Shown here: positions 51,064 through 58,660 of the stretch, one piece after another
Numbering within the stretch: the stretch's first letter is position 1
Layout: every line of letters begins with the position of its first letter
Source of the DNA: Actinomadura sp. NAK00032
GTDB lineage: Bacteria; Actinomycetota; Actinomycetes; Streptosporangiales; Streptosporangiaceae
Direction: 5' to 3'
DNA length: 64,000 nucleotides
Assembly (NCBI RefSeq): GCF_013364275.1
Contig: NZ_CP054932.1
Span: 5,642,001 to 5,706,000, forward strand
The notes under the pieces: model-generated
Told to the model about the DNA's origin: nothing
Database searches by the model: none
The model's input: only the letters and a program-made list of their open reading frames with translations
Program-made: the position numbers and the translations under genes

Positions 51064-51984
51064 TCAGGCGGCGGTGTGCGCGATGTCGCGTTCGAGCGCG
51101 TCGACCAGCCAGGTGTTGATCGTCCCGGCGGTCGCGGGCTCGCCGGTGACCTCGCCGAACAGCGTCCAGTACCGGCGCAGCCGCGGGTCCTGCTCCATGG
51201 CGACGGCGGGCAGCAGGTCGCGCCGGAAGCGCGGGGTGTCGCGCTCGTCCCGGCCGGCCGCGTGCGCCGCGACGAACAGGTCGAGGGCGGGGCCGGGGCG
51301 GGGCTCGCCGCCCGCCGCGACCAGCGGGGCGGCCAGCGCCGCCGCCTCGCCGAGGCCGGTGATCAGGGCCGGCTCGTCGCGCACCCGGTCGGCGGCCACC
51401 CGGCCGAGGGCGCGCACCTCGCGCAGCAGCGGCCGGTCGTTCGCCACCGCGACCATCCCGGCATAGGCGACGACCTGCCGGGGCGTCGGATCGGCGGGCG
51501 GCTCCGGCACGCTGCGCTCCAGGAACTCGCGCACCGCCGCGTCCGGCAGCGGCACCAGGATGCGGCGGCGCCAGAACTCCAGCAGGACGTCCCGCGCGGC
51601 CGGGCCGTCCTGGACGGCGGCGAGCAGGTCCAGGCGCGCGGCACGGTCCGCCGGGGGCGTCTGCTCGACGGCGCGGAGCGAGGCGCGGCGCCAGGCGAGC
51701 GCGGCCAGCTCGGCGTCGACCGCGCGCCGCTCCGCGGCGACGGCCTCCTCCAGCGAGCGGTCCCCGGCGAGGACGGACGTGACGGCGGGCAGGCCGAGAC
51801 CGAGGGCGCGCAGCCGCCGGACGAACCGGAGCCGGTCCGCCGCCGCGGCGTCGAACCGCCGGTGCCCGCCCGCGCTGCGCGCCGGCTCCAGGAGTCCCTC
51901 GTCGCAGTAGAAGCGGATCGTGCGCACCGGCACCCCGGTCAGCGCCGCCAGATCGCCGATCCCCAGCGATGTGTCTTCGCTCAC
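51064..51984 (-). CDS. MerR-family regulator
   Basis: A 306-residue regulator: GIGDLAALTGVPVRTIRFYCDEGLLEPARSAGGHRRFD is the MerR winged HTH, then the dimerisation helix. The C-terminal half is a long Ala/Arg-rich helical effector domain with no cysteine metal site. The start is GTG at 51984. It is divergent from a maleylpyruvate-isomerase-like gene whose promoter holds a MerR dyad. Confidence 0.9.
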   Translation of the reverse strand: MSEDTSLGIGDLAALTGVPVRTIRFYCDEGLLEPARSAGGHRRFDAAAADRLRFVRRLRALGLGLPAVTSVLAGDRSLEEAVAAERRAVDAELAALAWRRASLRAVEQTPPADRAARLDLLAAVQDGPAARDVLLEFWRRRILVPLPDAAVREFLERSVPEPPADPTPRQVVAYAGMVAVANDRPLLREVRALGRVAADRVRDEPALITGLGEAAALAAPLVAAGGEPRPGPALDLFVAAHAAGRDERDTPRFRRDLLPAVAMEQDPRLRRYWTLFGEVTGEPATAGTINTWLVDALERDIAHTAA

Positions 51985-51989
51985 ACCAG

Positions 51990-52021
51990 TTGAACCTCCA
52001 GCAGGCTGGAGGTCCTACCTT
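51990..52021 (+). promoter_or_regulatory. MerR-type promoter with long spacer and operator dyad
   Basis: TTGAAC at 51990-51995 and TACCTT at 52016-52021 stand 20 bp apart, the long spacer MerR activators need. In the spacer a perfect dyad, ACCTCCAGC-AG-GCTGGAGGT (51994-52013), has 9-bp arms. The promoter drives the gene at 52071, 50 bp downstream. Confidence 0.82.
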
Positions 52022-52070
52022 ACGAGCGCCAACGGGGAGACCCGCAGAAGACCTACAGAGGGGAGACGGC

Positions 52071-52844
52071 GTGCTGGAGGCAGGACGCTACAAGGAGGGC
52101 CTGCGCGAGCATGCCCGGGGGCTCGCGGAGGCCGCATCGGGCTCCGACCCGTCCACGCGGGTGCCGACCTGTCCGGAGTGGACGCTGCAGGACCTGGTCG
52201 GTCACGTCGGCCAGGGGTACCTGTGGGCGGCCGACCTGGTGCGGACCGGCGGCACCGACGTCATCGACGGCCTGCCCCGCACGGTGCCGGACTCCCCCGC
52301 CGCCTGGCCTGCCTGGCTGCGCGACGGCGCGGAGCAGCTGATCGCCGCGGTCGAGGCCAAGCCGGACGAGACCGTCGACCACCCGCTGCTCGGAGCGTGG
52401 CCGACCGTCATGTGGCTGCGCCGGATGGCGAACGAGACCGCCGTCCACCACGCCGACGCGGCGCTGGCCGCGGGGACGCCGTTCACGGTGGCGCCCGGCC
52501 TCGCCGGCGACGTGATCACCGAGTTCCTCGGGCTGCTGACGGCGCCGACGGCGGCCGCGCAGAAGCCGGAGCTGGCGGAGCTGCGCGGGACGGGCGAGAC
52601 GCTGCGGCTGCGCCCGGCGGAGCCGTCCCTGCCGGGGTGGCTGATCACCCGCATGCCGGACGGGCCCGTCTTCGAGGAGGGGGCCGGGGAGGGTGCGAGC
52701 GGTGCGGACATGACGGTTGCCGGGCCCGTCCAGGAGCTGCTGCTGGTGTTCGCCCGGCGGCTCGCCCCGGCGGACGCGGCCGGGCTGAAGGTGACGGGTG
52801 ACGCGTCCCTGCTGGACCACTGGCTCGCCCACACGGCGGTCTAG
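52071..52844 (+). CDS. Maleylpyruvate-isomerase-family (DinB-like, mycothiol-type) protein
   Basis: A 257-residue protein of the TIGR03083 family. VPTCPEWTLQDLVGHVGQGYLWAA supplies the first His, and NETAVHHADAALAAG the His pair of the metal site; the C-terminal MDMTV-like segment and LLLVFARRL belong to the MPI C-domain. Members include mycothiol-dependent maleylpyruvate isomerase and many uncharacterised mycothiol S-transferases. The start is GTG at 52071 with GGGGAG 6 bases upstream. Controlled, by position, by the divergent MerR regulator. Confidence 0.86.
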   Translation: MLEAGRYKEGLREHARGLAEAASGSDPSTRVPTCPEWTLQDLVGHVGQGYLWAADLVRTGGTDVIDGLPRTVPDSPAAWPAWLRDGAEQLIAAVEAKPDETVDHPLLGAWPTVMWLRRMANETAVHHADAALAAGTPFTVAPGLAGDVITEFLGLLTAPTAAAQKPELAELRGTGETLRLRPAEPSLPGWLITRMPDGPVFEEGAGEGASGADMTVAGPVQELLLVFARRLAPADAAGLKVTGDASLLDHWLAHTAV

Positions 52845-52853
52845 CCGGCACGT

Positions 52854-52890
52854 CCGCGCCCCGGCCCGTGCGGGGGCGGCCGGGGCGCGG
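52854..52890. terminator. Bidirectional terminator between convergent genes
   Basis: Perfect 13-bp stem, CCGCGCCCCGGCC at 52854-52866 and its complement at 52878-52890, loop 11 bases. It fills the space between the isomerase-like gene and yceI. Confidence 0.83.
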
Positions 52891-53472
52891 TCAGGCGGGG
52901 GTGTCCGCCGTGGCGAGGACGGCCTGGATCTCCAGCCCGATGGTGATCTCGTCGCCGAGCATGACCCGGTCGCCCTGCAGCGGGACGTTGAACTCGATGC
53001 CGAAGTCGCGGCGGCTGATGGCGGCCGTCGCGGTGAAGCCCGCGCGGGTGCCGCCCCACGGGTCGGCGCCGACGCCGTGGAACTCGGTCAGCAGCCGGAC
53101 GGGGCGGGTCACGTCCTTGATCGTCAGCTCGCCGTCCAGGTGGTAGCGGGGCGAGCGGGCGCGACGGCCGACGGCGGCGCGCTCGATCCCGGTGCCGGTG
53201 AACGTCATCACGGGGTGGCGCCGCACGTCCAGGAAGTCGGCGGAGCGGACGTGCTCGTCCCGCTCGGCGCTGCGGGTGTCGATCGAGCCCATCCGGATCT
53301 CCGCGCGGGCGGTGGAGTCCAGCGGGTCCGCGCCGATCACGACCTCGCCCCCGAAGTCGAGGAACGAGCCCCGCACCGTGGTCATCAGGTGCCGGATCGT
53401 GAACGTGATCTCGGAGTGGACCGGATCGATGCTCCAGCGGCCGGCTTCGAGGTCGGAAACCTCGGCACCCAT
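52891..53472 (-). CDS. YceI-family protein
   Basis: A 193-residue lipocalin-like protein: GRWSIDPVHSEITFTIRHLMTTVRGSF is the family start, then DTRSAERDEHVRSADFLDVRRHPVMTF and LTIKDVTRPVRL. YceI proteins bind polyisoprenoids or amide lipids in a beta-barrel. There is no signal peptide here, as in many actinobacterial members. GGGGGGA 6 bases before the ATG at 53472 defines the start. Confidence 0.93.
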   Translation of the reverse strand: MGAEVSDLEAGRWSIDPVHSEITFTIRHLMTTVRGSFLDFGGEVVIGADPLDSTARAEIRMGSIDTRSAERDEHVRSADFLDVRRHPVMTFTGTGIERAAVGRRARSPRYHLDGELTIKDVTRPVRLLTEFHGVGADPWGGTRAGFTATAAISRRDFGIEFNVPLQGDRVMLGDEITIGLEIQAVLATADTPA

Positions 53473-53548
53473 GAAAATCCCCCCAAAGAGTGACAACCAG
53501 GAAAAACTACCTCAAATCCCTACTGGTCTGAGGGGCCGCCCCGGGGGA

Positions 53549-54364
53549 ATGCTCGGGTACATGATCGGTGAACACGTCCTGGCCGGCTACGTCCCCGACG
53601 CGGGCGGCCGGGAGGCGCTGGACCTCGCGCTCGGCATCGTCGCGCTGACCGGCGGCCGGCTCAGCGTGGCGACCGTCCACCCGCCGGACCTGCCGGCCGC
53701 CGCCGGCGAGGCCCGGGCCGCGCTGGACCAACTCGCCGACCAGCTGGACGACCAGCCCGCCGACCTGCTCGTCCAGGAGGGCCGCAGCGTCGGGCGCGGG
53801 CTGACCGTGCTGGCCAGCCGGATCGGCGCCGACCTGATCGTCGTCGGCTCCCCCGAGGGCGGCGCCCGCGGCCGGATCGGCGTCGGCGCCGCCGCCGACC
53901 ACCTGCTGCACTCGGCGACCGAGGCCGTGATGCTCGCCCCGTCCGGCTACGCCCCGCCGGACGAGCCGAGCCGGATCACGGTCATGTACGTCCGGCGGCC
54001 GCAGTGCGAGGAGGCCGTGATCCGCGCCGCCCAGGCCGCCGAGCGCCTGGAGGTGCCGCTCCGCCTGGTCACCCTCGCCGTCGGGGACGTGGCCGGCGAC
54101 CCGCTCCGCGACGACCTGGCGCTCGCCATCCGGCTCGCCCTCGACTCGGCCGACCTGCTGCCGGAGGAGGTGTCCGCCGAGCTCGCCGAGGGCGACGACG
54201 TGGCCGACGCGCTGGACGACGTGGACTGGACCGAGGGCGAGCTGCTCGTGTGCGCGTCCAGCGAGGACGCCGCCGCCCACCGCGTCTTCCTGGGCGAGAT
54301 CGCACTCAAGGTGCTGCGCGCGGCGCCGTGTCCGGTCACGGTCCTCCCGCGTGGCTACTACTGA
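53549..54364 (+). CDS. Tandem universal stress protein
   Basis: A 271-residue protein with two USP-like domains. The first (about residues 1-130) ends with IVVGSPEGGARGRIGVGAAADHLLHSATEAVMLAP, a G-x2-G-x9-G-type pattern typical of ATP-binding USPs. The second domain (about 140-271) lacks that pattern but ends VLRAAPCPVTVLPRGYY. The start could be ATG 53549 or 53561. It faces yceI across 76 bp. Confidence 0.84.
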   Translation: MLGYMIGEHVLAGYVPDAGGREALDLALGIVALTGGRLSVATVHPPDLPAAAGEARAALDQLADQLDDQPADLLVQEGRSVGRGLTVLASRIGADLIVVGSPEGGARGRIGVGAAADHLLHSATEAVMLAPSGYAPPDEPSRITVMYVRRPQCEEAVIRAAQAAERLEVPLRLVTLAVGDVAGDPLRDDLALAIRLALDSADLLPEEVSAELAEGDDVADALDDVDWTEGELLVCASSEDAAAHRVFLGEIALKVLRAAPCPVTVLPRGYY

Positions 54365-54531
54365 GTAGTCCGTTTTGACCGTTTGCCGGGAACCGCTTGC
54401 CGCCCCTCATTTACCTCCGCTACATTCCGTCGAGATCGGAACGTGACCATTGGACCGGGGCACCGGACCGCGGCGCGTTCCGTCCCCGGTCGGGCGCACC
54501 CTGCCCGAACGAGCCAGGCGCAGGGAGCGAG

Positions 54532-55500
54532 ATGGACCCGATCGGCAAGAAGCTGCTCGACATCGCCAAGACGGAACTCGGCTACACCGAGAAGGGCGAC
54601 GGGTACACCAAGTTCGGCGAGTGGTACCGCAAGAACGTCGACGGCGACCACGACGAGTACTTCTCCACCGCCCCCTGGTGCGACATGTTCCTCGCCTGGG
54701 CCGCCGACAAGGCCGACGTCACCGACCAGGCCGGGCAGTTCGCCTCCACCGTCGACCACGCCCAGTGGTTCAAGAAGAACGACGCCTGGGGCCACGACCC
54801 CGAACCCGGTGCCATCGTCTTCTACGACTGGACCGGCTCCGGCGACATCGACCAGATCGACCACGTCGGCATCGTCGAGAAGGTCGACGGCCGCACCCTC
54901 CACACCATCGAGGGCAACGCCGACGGCTACAAGCTCATGCGCAAGACCCGCGACACGGACGCCGTCGTCGGCTACGGCTACCCGTCCAAGATCAAGGTCG
55001 AGGCCAAGTACGCCCCCAGGCACGCCGCCCCCGCGCCCACCGTCGACAAGGTCGGCGCCCCCGTCACCGGCGCCAACACCCACGAGGCCGAGCACAGCGC
55101 CCCCGCCGAGCAGCTCCCGGCCCAGGACGTCGTCCTCGGCGGCATCCTCGCCTTCATCCTCTGCGGCACCGTCGCCCTCGCCGCCGGCCGCGCCGCCGCC
55201 GCCAAGGCCCCCACCACGCCGCCCATCCGCGTCCGCAAGCGCGGCAAGCACCACCGCCCGTCCACCCCCGTCGCCCTCCCCGCCGACGTCACCCCCGCCG
55301 ACCTCGACGCCGCCGACGCCGGCACCACCCTCATGCCCGCCCTCTCCCTCGCCGCCGCGCGCGACGCCGAGGACCGCGAGTTCTGGGGCCGCATCGCCCA
55401 CCTCGAAGAGGACAAGGAACTCGACTTCTGGAACACCCTGCACGCCGACCTCACCGACTCCGAAGCCGCTCCGTACGCGAGCACTCCAGGATTCCGCTAG
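54532..55500 (+). CDS. CHAP-domain peptidase with internal membrane segment
   Basis: A 322-residue protein. An N-terminal CHAP amidase/peptidase domain (about 1-160) has the catalytic Cys50 (TAPWCDMFLAW), His111 (QIDHVGIVE) and Asn126 (IEGN). A Pro/Ala linker leads to a membrane segment at about 201-219 (GGILAFILCGTVALAAG), then RVRKRGKHHRP and an acidic C-terminal tail. No signal peptide is present. Positive charges after the segment favour an N-outside topology, placing the CHAP domain at the cell wall where it could cut peptidoglycan cross-bridges. GGGAG precedes the ATG at 54532. The tRNA cluster follows 42 bp later. Confidence 0.82.
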   Translation: MDPIGKKLLDIAKTELGYTEKGDGYTKFGEWYRKNVDGDHDEYFSTAPWCDMFLAWAADKADVTDQAGQFASTVDHAQWFKKNDAWGHDPEPGAIVFYDWTGSGDIDQIDHVGIVEKVDGRTLHTIEGNADGYKLMRKTRDTDAVVGYGYPSKIKVEAKYAPRHAAPAPTVDKVGAPVTGANTHEAEHSAPAEQLPAQDVVLGGILAFILCGTVALAAGRAAAAKAPTTPPIRVRKRGKHHRPSTPVALPADVTPADLDAADAGTTLMPALSLAAARDAEDREFWGRIAHLEEDKELDFWNTLHADLTDSEAAPYASTPGFR

Positions 55501-55517
55501 AGTTGTCCATGCGAGCT

Positions 55518-55537
55518 CGGGGGGCGACCCCCGGACC
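55518..55537. repeat. 20-bp direct repeat, left copy, before the tRNA cluster
   Basis: CGGGGGGCGACCCCCGGACC, also a hairpin (CGGGGG/CCCCCG). An identical copy is at 55880-55899, so the pair brackets the three tRNA genes. Confidence 0.7.
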
Positions 55538-55542
55538 GGCAC

Positions 55543-55615
55543 GCGGACGTGGCTCAGTTGGTAGAGCATCACCTTGCCAAGGTGAGGGTCGCGGGTTCGA
55601 ATCCCGTCGTCCGCT
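55543..55615 (+). tRNA. tRNA-Gly (GCC)
   Basis: A 73-base cloverleaf: acceptor GCGGACG pairs with CGTCCGC, the anticodon stem CACCT/AGGTG encloses TTGCCAA (anticodon GCC), and the T arm is GCGGG-TTCGAAT-CCCGT. Discriminator T, CCA not encoded. Confidence 0.97.
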
Positions 55616-55642
55616 CTGAGAGGCCCCATCAGGTCTCGCTCT

Positions 55643-55713
55643 GGTGGAGTGGCCGAGAGGCGAGGCAACGGCCTGCAAAGCCGTGTACACGGGTTCAAAT
55701 CCCGTCTCCACCT
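55643..55713 (+). tRNA. tRNA-Cys (GCA)
   Basis: A 71-base cloverleaf: acceptor GGTGGAG pairs with CTCCACC, the anticodon loop CTGCAAA gives anticodon GCA, and the T arm is ACGGG-TTCAAAT-CCCGT. 27 bp after tRNA-Gly. Confidence 0.96.
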
Positions 55714-55739
55714 CGCAGTACGCGCAGCAGCACGCACAA

Positions 55740-55811
55740 GGGCGATTAGCTCAGTGGGAGAGCGCTACCTTGACACGGTAGAGGCCACTGGTTCAATCCC
55801 AGTATCGCCCA
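55740..55811 (+). tRNA. tRNA-Val (GAC)
   Basis: A 72-base cloverleaf: acceptor GGGCGAT pairs with ATCGCCC, the anticodon stem CTACC/GGTAG encloses TTGACAC (anticodon GAC), and the T arm is ACTGG-TTCAATC-CCAGT. 26 bp after tRNA-Cys. The Gly-Cys-Val order is conserved in actinomycetes. Confidence 0.97.
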
Positions 55812-55821
55812 CTTCGGAGTG

Positions 55822-55864
55822 GGAGTGGTGTGCTCGAAGCCTTTGGCTTCTTCGCCGCCACTCC
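55822..55864 (+). terminator. Terminator of the tRNA operon
   Basis: GGAGTGG at 55822-55828 pairs with CCACTCC at 55858-55864; inside is a second hairpin GAAGCC-TTT-GGCTTC. It starts 11 bases after tRNA-Val. Confidence 0.7.
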
Positions 55865-55879
55865 TTCGTCATGTTGACC

Positions 55880-55899
55880 CGGGGGGCGACCCCCGGACC
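55880..55899. repeat. 20-bp direct repeat, right copy, after the tRNA cluster
   Basis: Identical to 55518-55537, starting 362 bp downstream of it. It folds into the same hairpin. Confidence 0.7.
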
Positions 55900-56125
55900 C
55901 CCGATGTGGGGGGCTCCGCCCCCCACGCCCCCCTCCCGGCTCAGGTTCGCGCTTACGTGCTGTCGACGGCGGGGGTCTGTTTTTGGGGCTACGCCCCTCG
56001 CCCCCCTTCCGGCTTATAGGGGGGCGTTCCTGTGCTGTTGGCGTGGGGTTTTGTTTGGGGGCTTTGCCCCCTAGGTGGGTCGGGTTGGGGGCGCTTTGAG
56101 CGTCCGGGCTGGCCGTCTCGTGTGG

Positions 56126-56713
56126 CTACTGGGGGGCTAGCAGGCGGTCCATCAGGACGTGGAGGTGCTGGCGGAAGGCGGCCACTGTTTCGGGGTCGTC
56201 GGATCTGCGCATGCCGGCGGAGGGGCCTAGGACGCCTGAGCCCAGGAAGCCGTGGACGCACCAGATCATCGTGCCCAGCAGGTAGTAGGGGTTGACGTCC
56301 GGCGGTACCGCGTCGCGGATCTTGCGGGCGGTCAGGTGCAGCAGTGGCCGGGCGTAGCGGTCCTCCAGTTCGGTGATGTCGGCGGCGTCGTCGACCCAGC
56401 GGTGCGCCCACAGGGACCGGTTCGGGTGCGCCACGTGGAAGTCCAGGTAGGCGTCGACGATCCGGTGGACGGCGGCCCGGCCCGGTTCGGCCTGCGACAC
56501 GACCGCTTCGAGCATGGTCCGTTCGGACTCGAAGGCCTGGTCCATCACCTCCAGGTAGAGCGCGCGCTTGTCGCCCACGGCCTCGACGATCGCCGCGGGG
56601 TCGGTGCCCGTGGCGTCCGCGATGAGCCGCATGGACGTGCCGTCATAGCCGAGTTCACTGAACAGGCGGGTCGCCACGTCGACGATCCGCTGCCGGTGGA
56701 TGGCATTAGCCAT
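56126..56713 (-). CDS. TetR-family regulator
   Basis: A 195-residue regulator: RQRIVDVATRLFSELGYDGTSMRLIADATGTDPAAIVEAVGDKRALYLEVMDQAFE is the TetR HTH with the usual GDK-ALY end. The ligand domain has FHVAHPNRSLWAHRWVDDAADITEL. It faces the DUF6230 gene across 153 bp and may control it (inference). It is not adjacent to the ole operon. Confidence 0.9.
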   Translation of the reverse strand: MANAIHRQRIVDVATRLFSELGYDGTSMRLIADATGTDPAAIVEAVGDKRALYLEVMDQAFESERTMLEAVVSQAEPGRAAVHRIVDAYLDFHVAHPNRSLWAHRWVDDAADITELEDRYARPLLHLTARKIRDAVPPDVNPYYLLGTMIWCVHGFLGSGVLGPSAGMRRSDDPETVAAFRQHLHVLMDRLLAPQ

Positions 56714-56866
56714 TCCGTCACCGTATGCGCGCTTGAGGGCGCGTTCCGCAAAGGGCGGGACAAGTCACGATAAAGCGCGCGTCTTTTGAGGAGGTGCGGG
56801 TTTGATTACTGTGAGTTGTCGATTGATTGCCATGCGTTGTAGGTTGTGGGGCTGGGAGGCTGTGCC

Positions 56867-57427
56867 TTGGGTGGTGTCAGGTGGAGGCGGTTCGTGCTGA
56901 TGCTCGTTCCCTCGCTGGGCGCGTTGGGCGTGCTCGGGGTGGGGATGGCGCAGGGGACGGTGCCCGTGTCGTTCGCGCTGTCGGGGCGGCGGATGCAGGT
57001 CTCCGCCGACCGGCTGTCCGGGCAGGGGTTCGGGCTGTACCCGGCCGTGGTGCGCTCGGCGGACGGTGAACGGCACCAGGTGCTGTCGCTGACGATGCGG
57101 TCGGCCGCCGTCTACGGGCTGTGCCAGTCGTCGGTCGTGGACACCCCGCTCGGGCGTTACGTCGTGCGGCTCAGCAGTCGGGAGCCGTCGCAGGTGAAGG
57201 GGCTGACGATCTCGGCCCGGAGCATCGACGCCGACGTCGAGTTCGGCTCGCTGGTGCTCAACAAGGACGCGCGGGCGCTGGGCGGTGGTGCCGGTGACTA
57301 CGGGGTGGGGGCCCTGGGGTTCACGGTGCGGAATGTGAAGGTCGACTCCTGGATGGTGACCGGTGGGACGTTCCAGGTGACGGGGCTGAAGGTCGCCATC
57401 GGGCGGGACGTCCCGACATGCTTTTGA
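56867..57427 (+). CDS. DUF6230-family protein
   Basis: A 186-residue protein with one N-terminal hydrophobic segment (FVLMLVPSLGALGVLGVGMAQG) and a beta-rich body: SFALSGRRMQVSADRLSGQGFGLYP, VYGLCQSSVVDTPLGRYVVRL, LVLNKDARAL. The family is widespread in actinomycetes and sits beside DUF6114 genes; some homologues carry an old cholesterol-esterase label that I would not trust without data. I choose the TTG at 56867 because GGGAGG lies 7 bases upstream; the GTG at 56846 lacks one. It overlaps DUF6114 by 10 bp. Confidence 0.8.
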   Translation: MGGVRWRRFVLMLVPSLGALGVLGVGMAQGTVPVSFALSGRRMQVSADRLSGQGFGLYPAVVRSADGERHQVLSLTMRSAAVYGLCQSSVVDTPLGRYVVRLSSREPSQVKGLTISARSIDADVEFGSLVLNKDARALGGGAGDYGVGALGFTVRNVKVDSWMVTGGTFQVTGLKVAIGRDVPTCF

Positions 57428-57759
57428 CGCAGTGGCGGCGTGCGCGGCCGTTCGGGGCGAGTTGCCTGGTCGCGGCGGCCGGTGTGGAGATCCTGCTGGT
57501 GCCGGTGGCGGGTGTGGGGCTGGTGGTGAACGGCGGTGTGGGCGGGTACGCGGGCTTCCTCGTGGGGGTGTTCCTGATCGCGATGGGCGCGGGGCTGTGC
57601 TGGGGCGGTCCGCGCGATGTCATCGCGGTACTGGTGGTGATGGCCGCGCTGGCCGCGTTCGTGCTGACGAACCTGGGCGGGCTGCTGCTCGGGTCGCTGA
57701 TGGCGATCGTCGGCGCGGCCTGGGGCTTCGCCTGGACGCCGCCGGTCATTCGAGCATGA
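57418..57759 (+). CDS. DUF6114-family membrane protein
   Basis: A 113-residue membrane protein with about four helices: GASCLVAAAGVEILLVPVAGVGLVV, GGYAGFLVGVFLIAMGAGLCW, VIAVLVVMAALAAFVLTNLGG and LLGSLMAIVGAAWGFAW. It starts inside the DUF6230 gene, so both are coupled and probably form one complex. Its 3' end overlaps the oleB stop by 14 bp on the opposite strand. Confidence 0.82.
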   Translation: MLLTQWRRARPFGASCLVAAAGVEILLVPVAGVGLVVNGGVGGYAGFLVGVFLIAMGAGLCWGGPRDVIAVLVVMAALAAFVLTNLGGLLLGSLMAIVGAAWGFAWTPPVIRA

Positions 57760-58660
57760 AGCGGCGCAGCGCGATCAGCAGGTCGTCGCCGGCGTCCTCC
57801 ACGACGAGGTGACCGGCGTGCGGGTAGAGGCGGACGCGGGCGCCGGGTAGCCGGGTCCGCCATTCGCGCAGGAACGCCGGGTCGAAGACGGGGTCGTGGC
57901 GTCCCCAGGCGATCAGCGCCGGGAGGTCGGCGAACCGGCCGAGGGAGTCGCCGATCCCGCACAGCAGCGGCCAGGACGGATCGCCTGGCCCGAGCGGGAT
58001 GTCCTGGACGAAGCGCTGGATCGCCAGGCGTCCGCCCGGCTGGTCCGAGGGCGCCAGGTAGGCGGCCCGGACGGCGCGCGGGAGCGGCCTGCGGACGCCG
58101 CAGGGCGGGAGGGTCGCCAGCCGGAGGAACGCGTTGTGCCGCAGGAAGAGGCGGTCGCCGAGGCGGGGTCCGCGCAGCACCCGGAACGGGACCCGGAGGG
58201 CGGAGCGGACCCGGGCGCCGTGGGGGTTGGGGAAGGCCGCCGTGTTGAGGACGACCAGCCGGGACACGCGCCCCGGATGCCGGGCGGCCCAGCCCATGCC
58301 GATCGGCCCGCCCCAGTCGTGCATCACCAGCGTCCAGCCGGTCGCGGGGGCGCCCTGGTCGGTGATGAGGTGGGTGGTGAGGGCGTCGAGGTCGTCGATG
58401 CGCGCGGCGAGGGTGTGGGCGTAGCGGTCGCCGCCGGGCTTGTCGGACAGGCCCATGCCGATGTGGTCGGGCGCGATGCACCGGAACCGGTCGCGCAGCG
58501 CCAGCACGGGGCGGCGCCACATGTAGCTCCAGGTGGGGTTCCCGTGGACGAAGAGCACCGGCGGCCCGTCCCCCTCGTCCACGTAGTGCTGGTCGAGGCC
58601 GTTCGCGCCGGGATGGGTGAACCAGTGCGAGTCGAACCGGTAGCCGGGGAAGAAGCTCAC
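57746..58660 (-). CDS. oleB: OleB, beta-lactone decarboxylase of the alpha/beta-hydrolase fold
   Basis: A 304-residue hydrolase of the haloalkane-dehalogenase-like OleB type. HGNPTWSYMWR (39-49) is the oxyanion-hole segment, Asp115 in VMHDWGGPIG is the nucleophile and His284 in HAGHL the general base. OleB converts the cis-beta-lactone made by OleC to a cis-olefin and CO2. Haloalkane dehalogenase is the alternative on fold alone, but the oleA-oleC-oleD context decides. The start is GTG at 58660, overlapping the oleD stop by 4 bp, with GGGAG upstream. Confidence 0.87.
   Translation of the reverse strand: MSFFPGYRFDSHWFTHPGANGLDQHYVDEGDGPPVLFVHGNPTWSYMWRRPVLALRDRFRCIAPDHIGMGLSDKPGGDRYAHTLAARIDDLDALTTHLITDQGAPATGWTLVMHDWGGPIGMGWAARHPGRVSRLVVLNTAAFPNPHGARVRSALRVPFRVLRGPRLGDRLFLRHNAFLRLATLPPCGVRRPLPRAVRAAYLAPSDQPGGRLAIQRFVQDIPLGPGDPSWPLLCGIGDSLGRFADLPALIAWGRHDPVFDPAFLREWRTRLPGARVRLYPHAGHLVVEDAGDDLLIALRRFMLE

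Larger units (their letters stand above)
55812..56125. other. Gene-free 314-bp stretch with a series of GC hairpins
   Basis: I see no gene. It begins with the tRNA terminator and then holds stacked hairpins: the 20-bp repeat at 55880, GTGGGGGG/CCCCCCAC at 55906-55926, GGGGC/GCCCC at 55985-55997 and GGGGGC/GCCCCC at 56057-56071. G-runs and C-runs dominate. Such elements are common behind actinomycete genes and may be terminators or dispersed repeats. Confidence 0.65.

Noticed and set aside
55518..55899. tRNA-flanking repeats as attachment sites of an integrated element
   Set aside because: Only tRNA genes lie between them, no integrase is nearby and the repeat does not match a tRNA 3' end.
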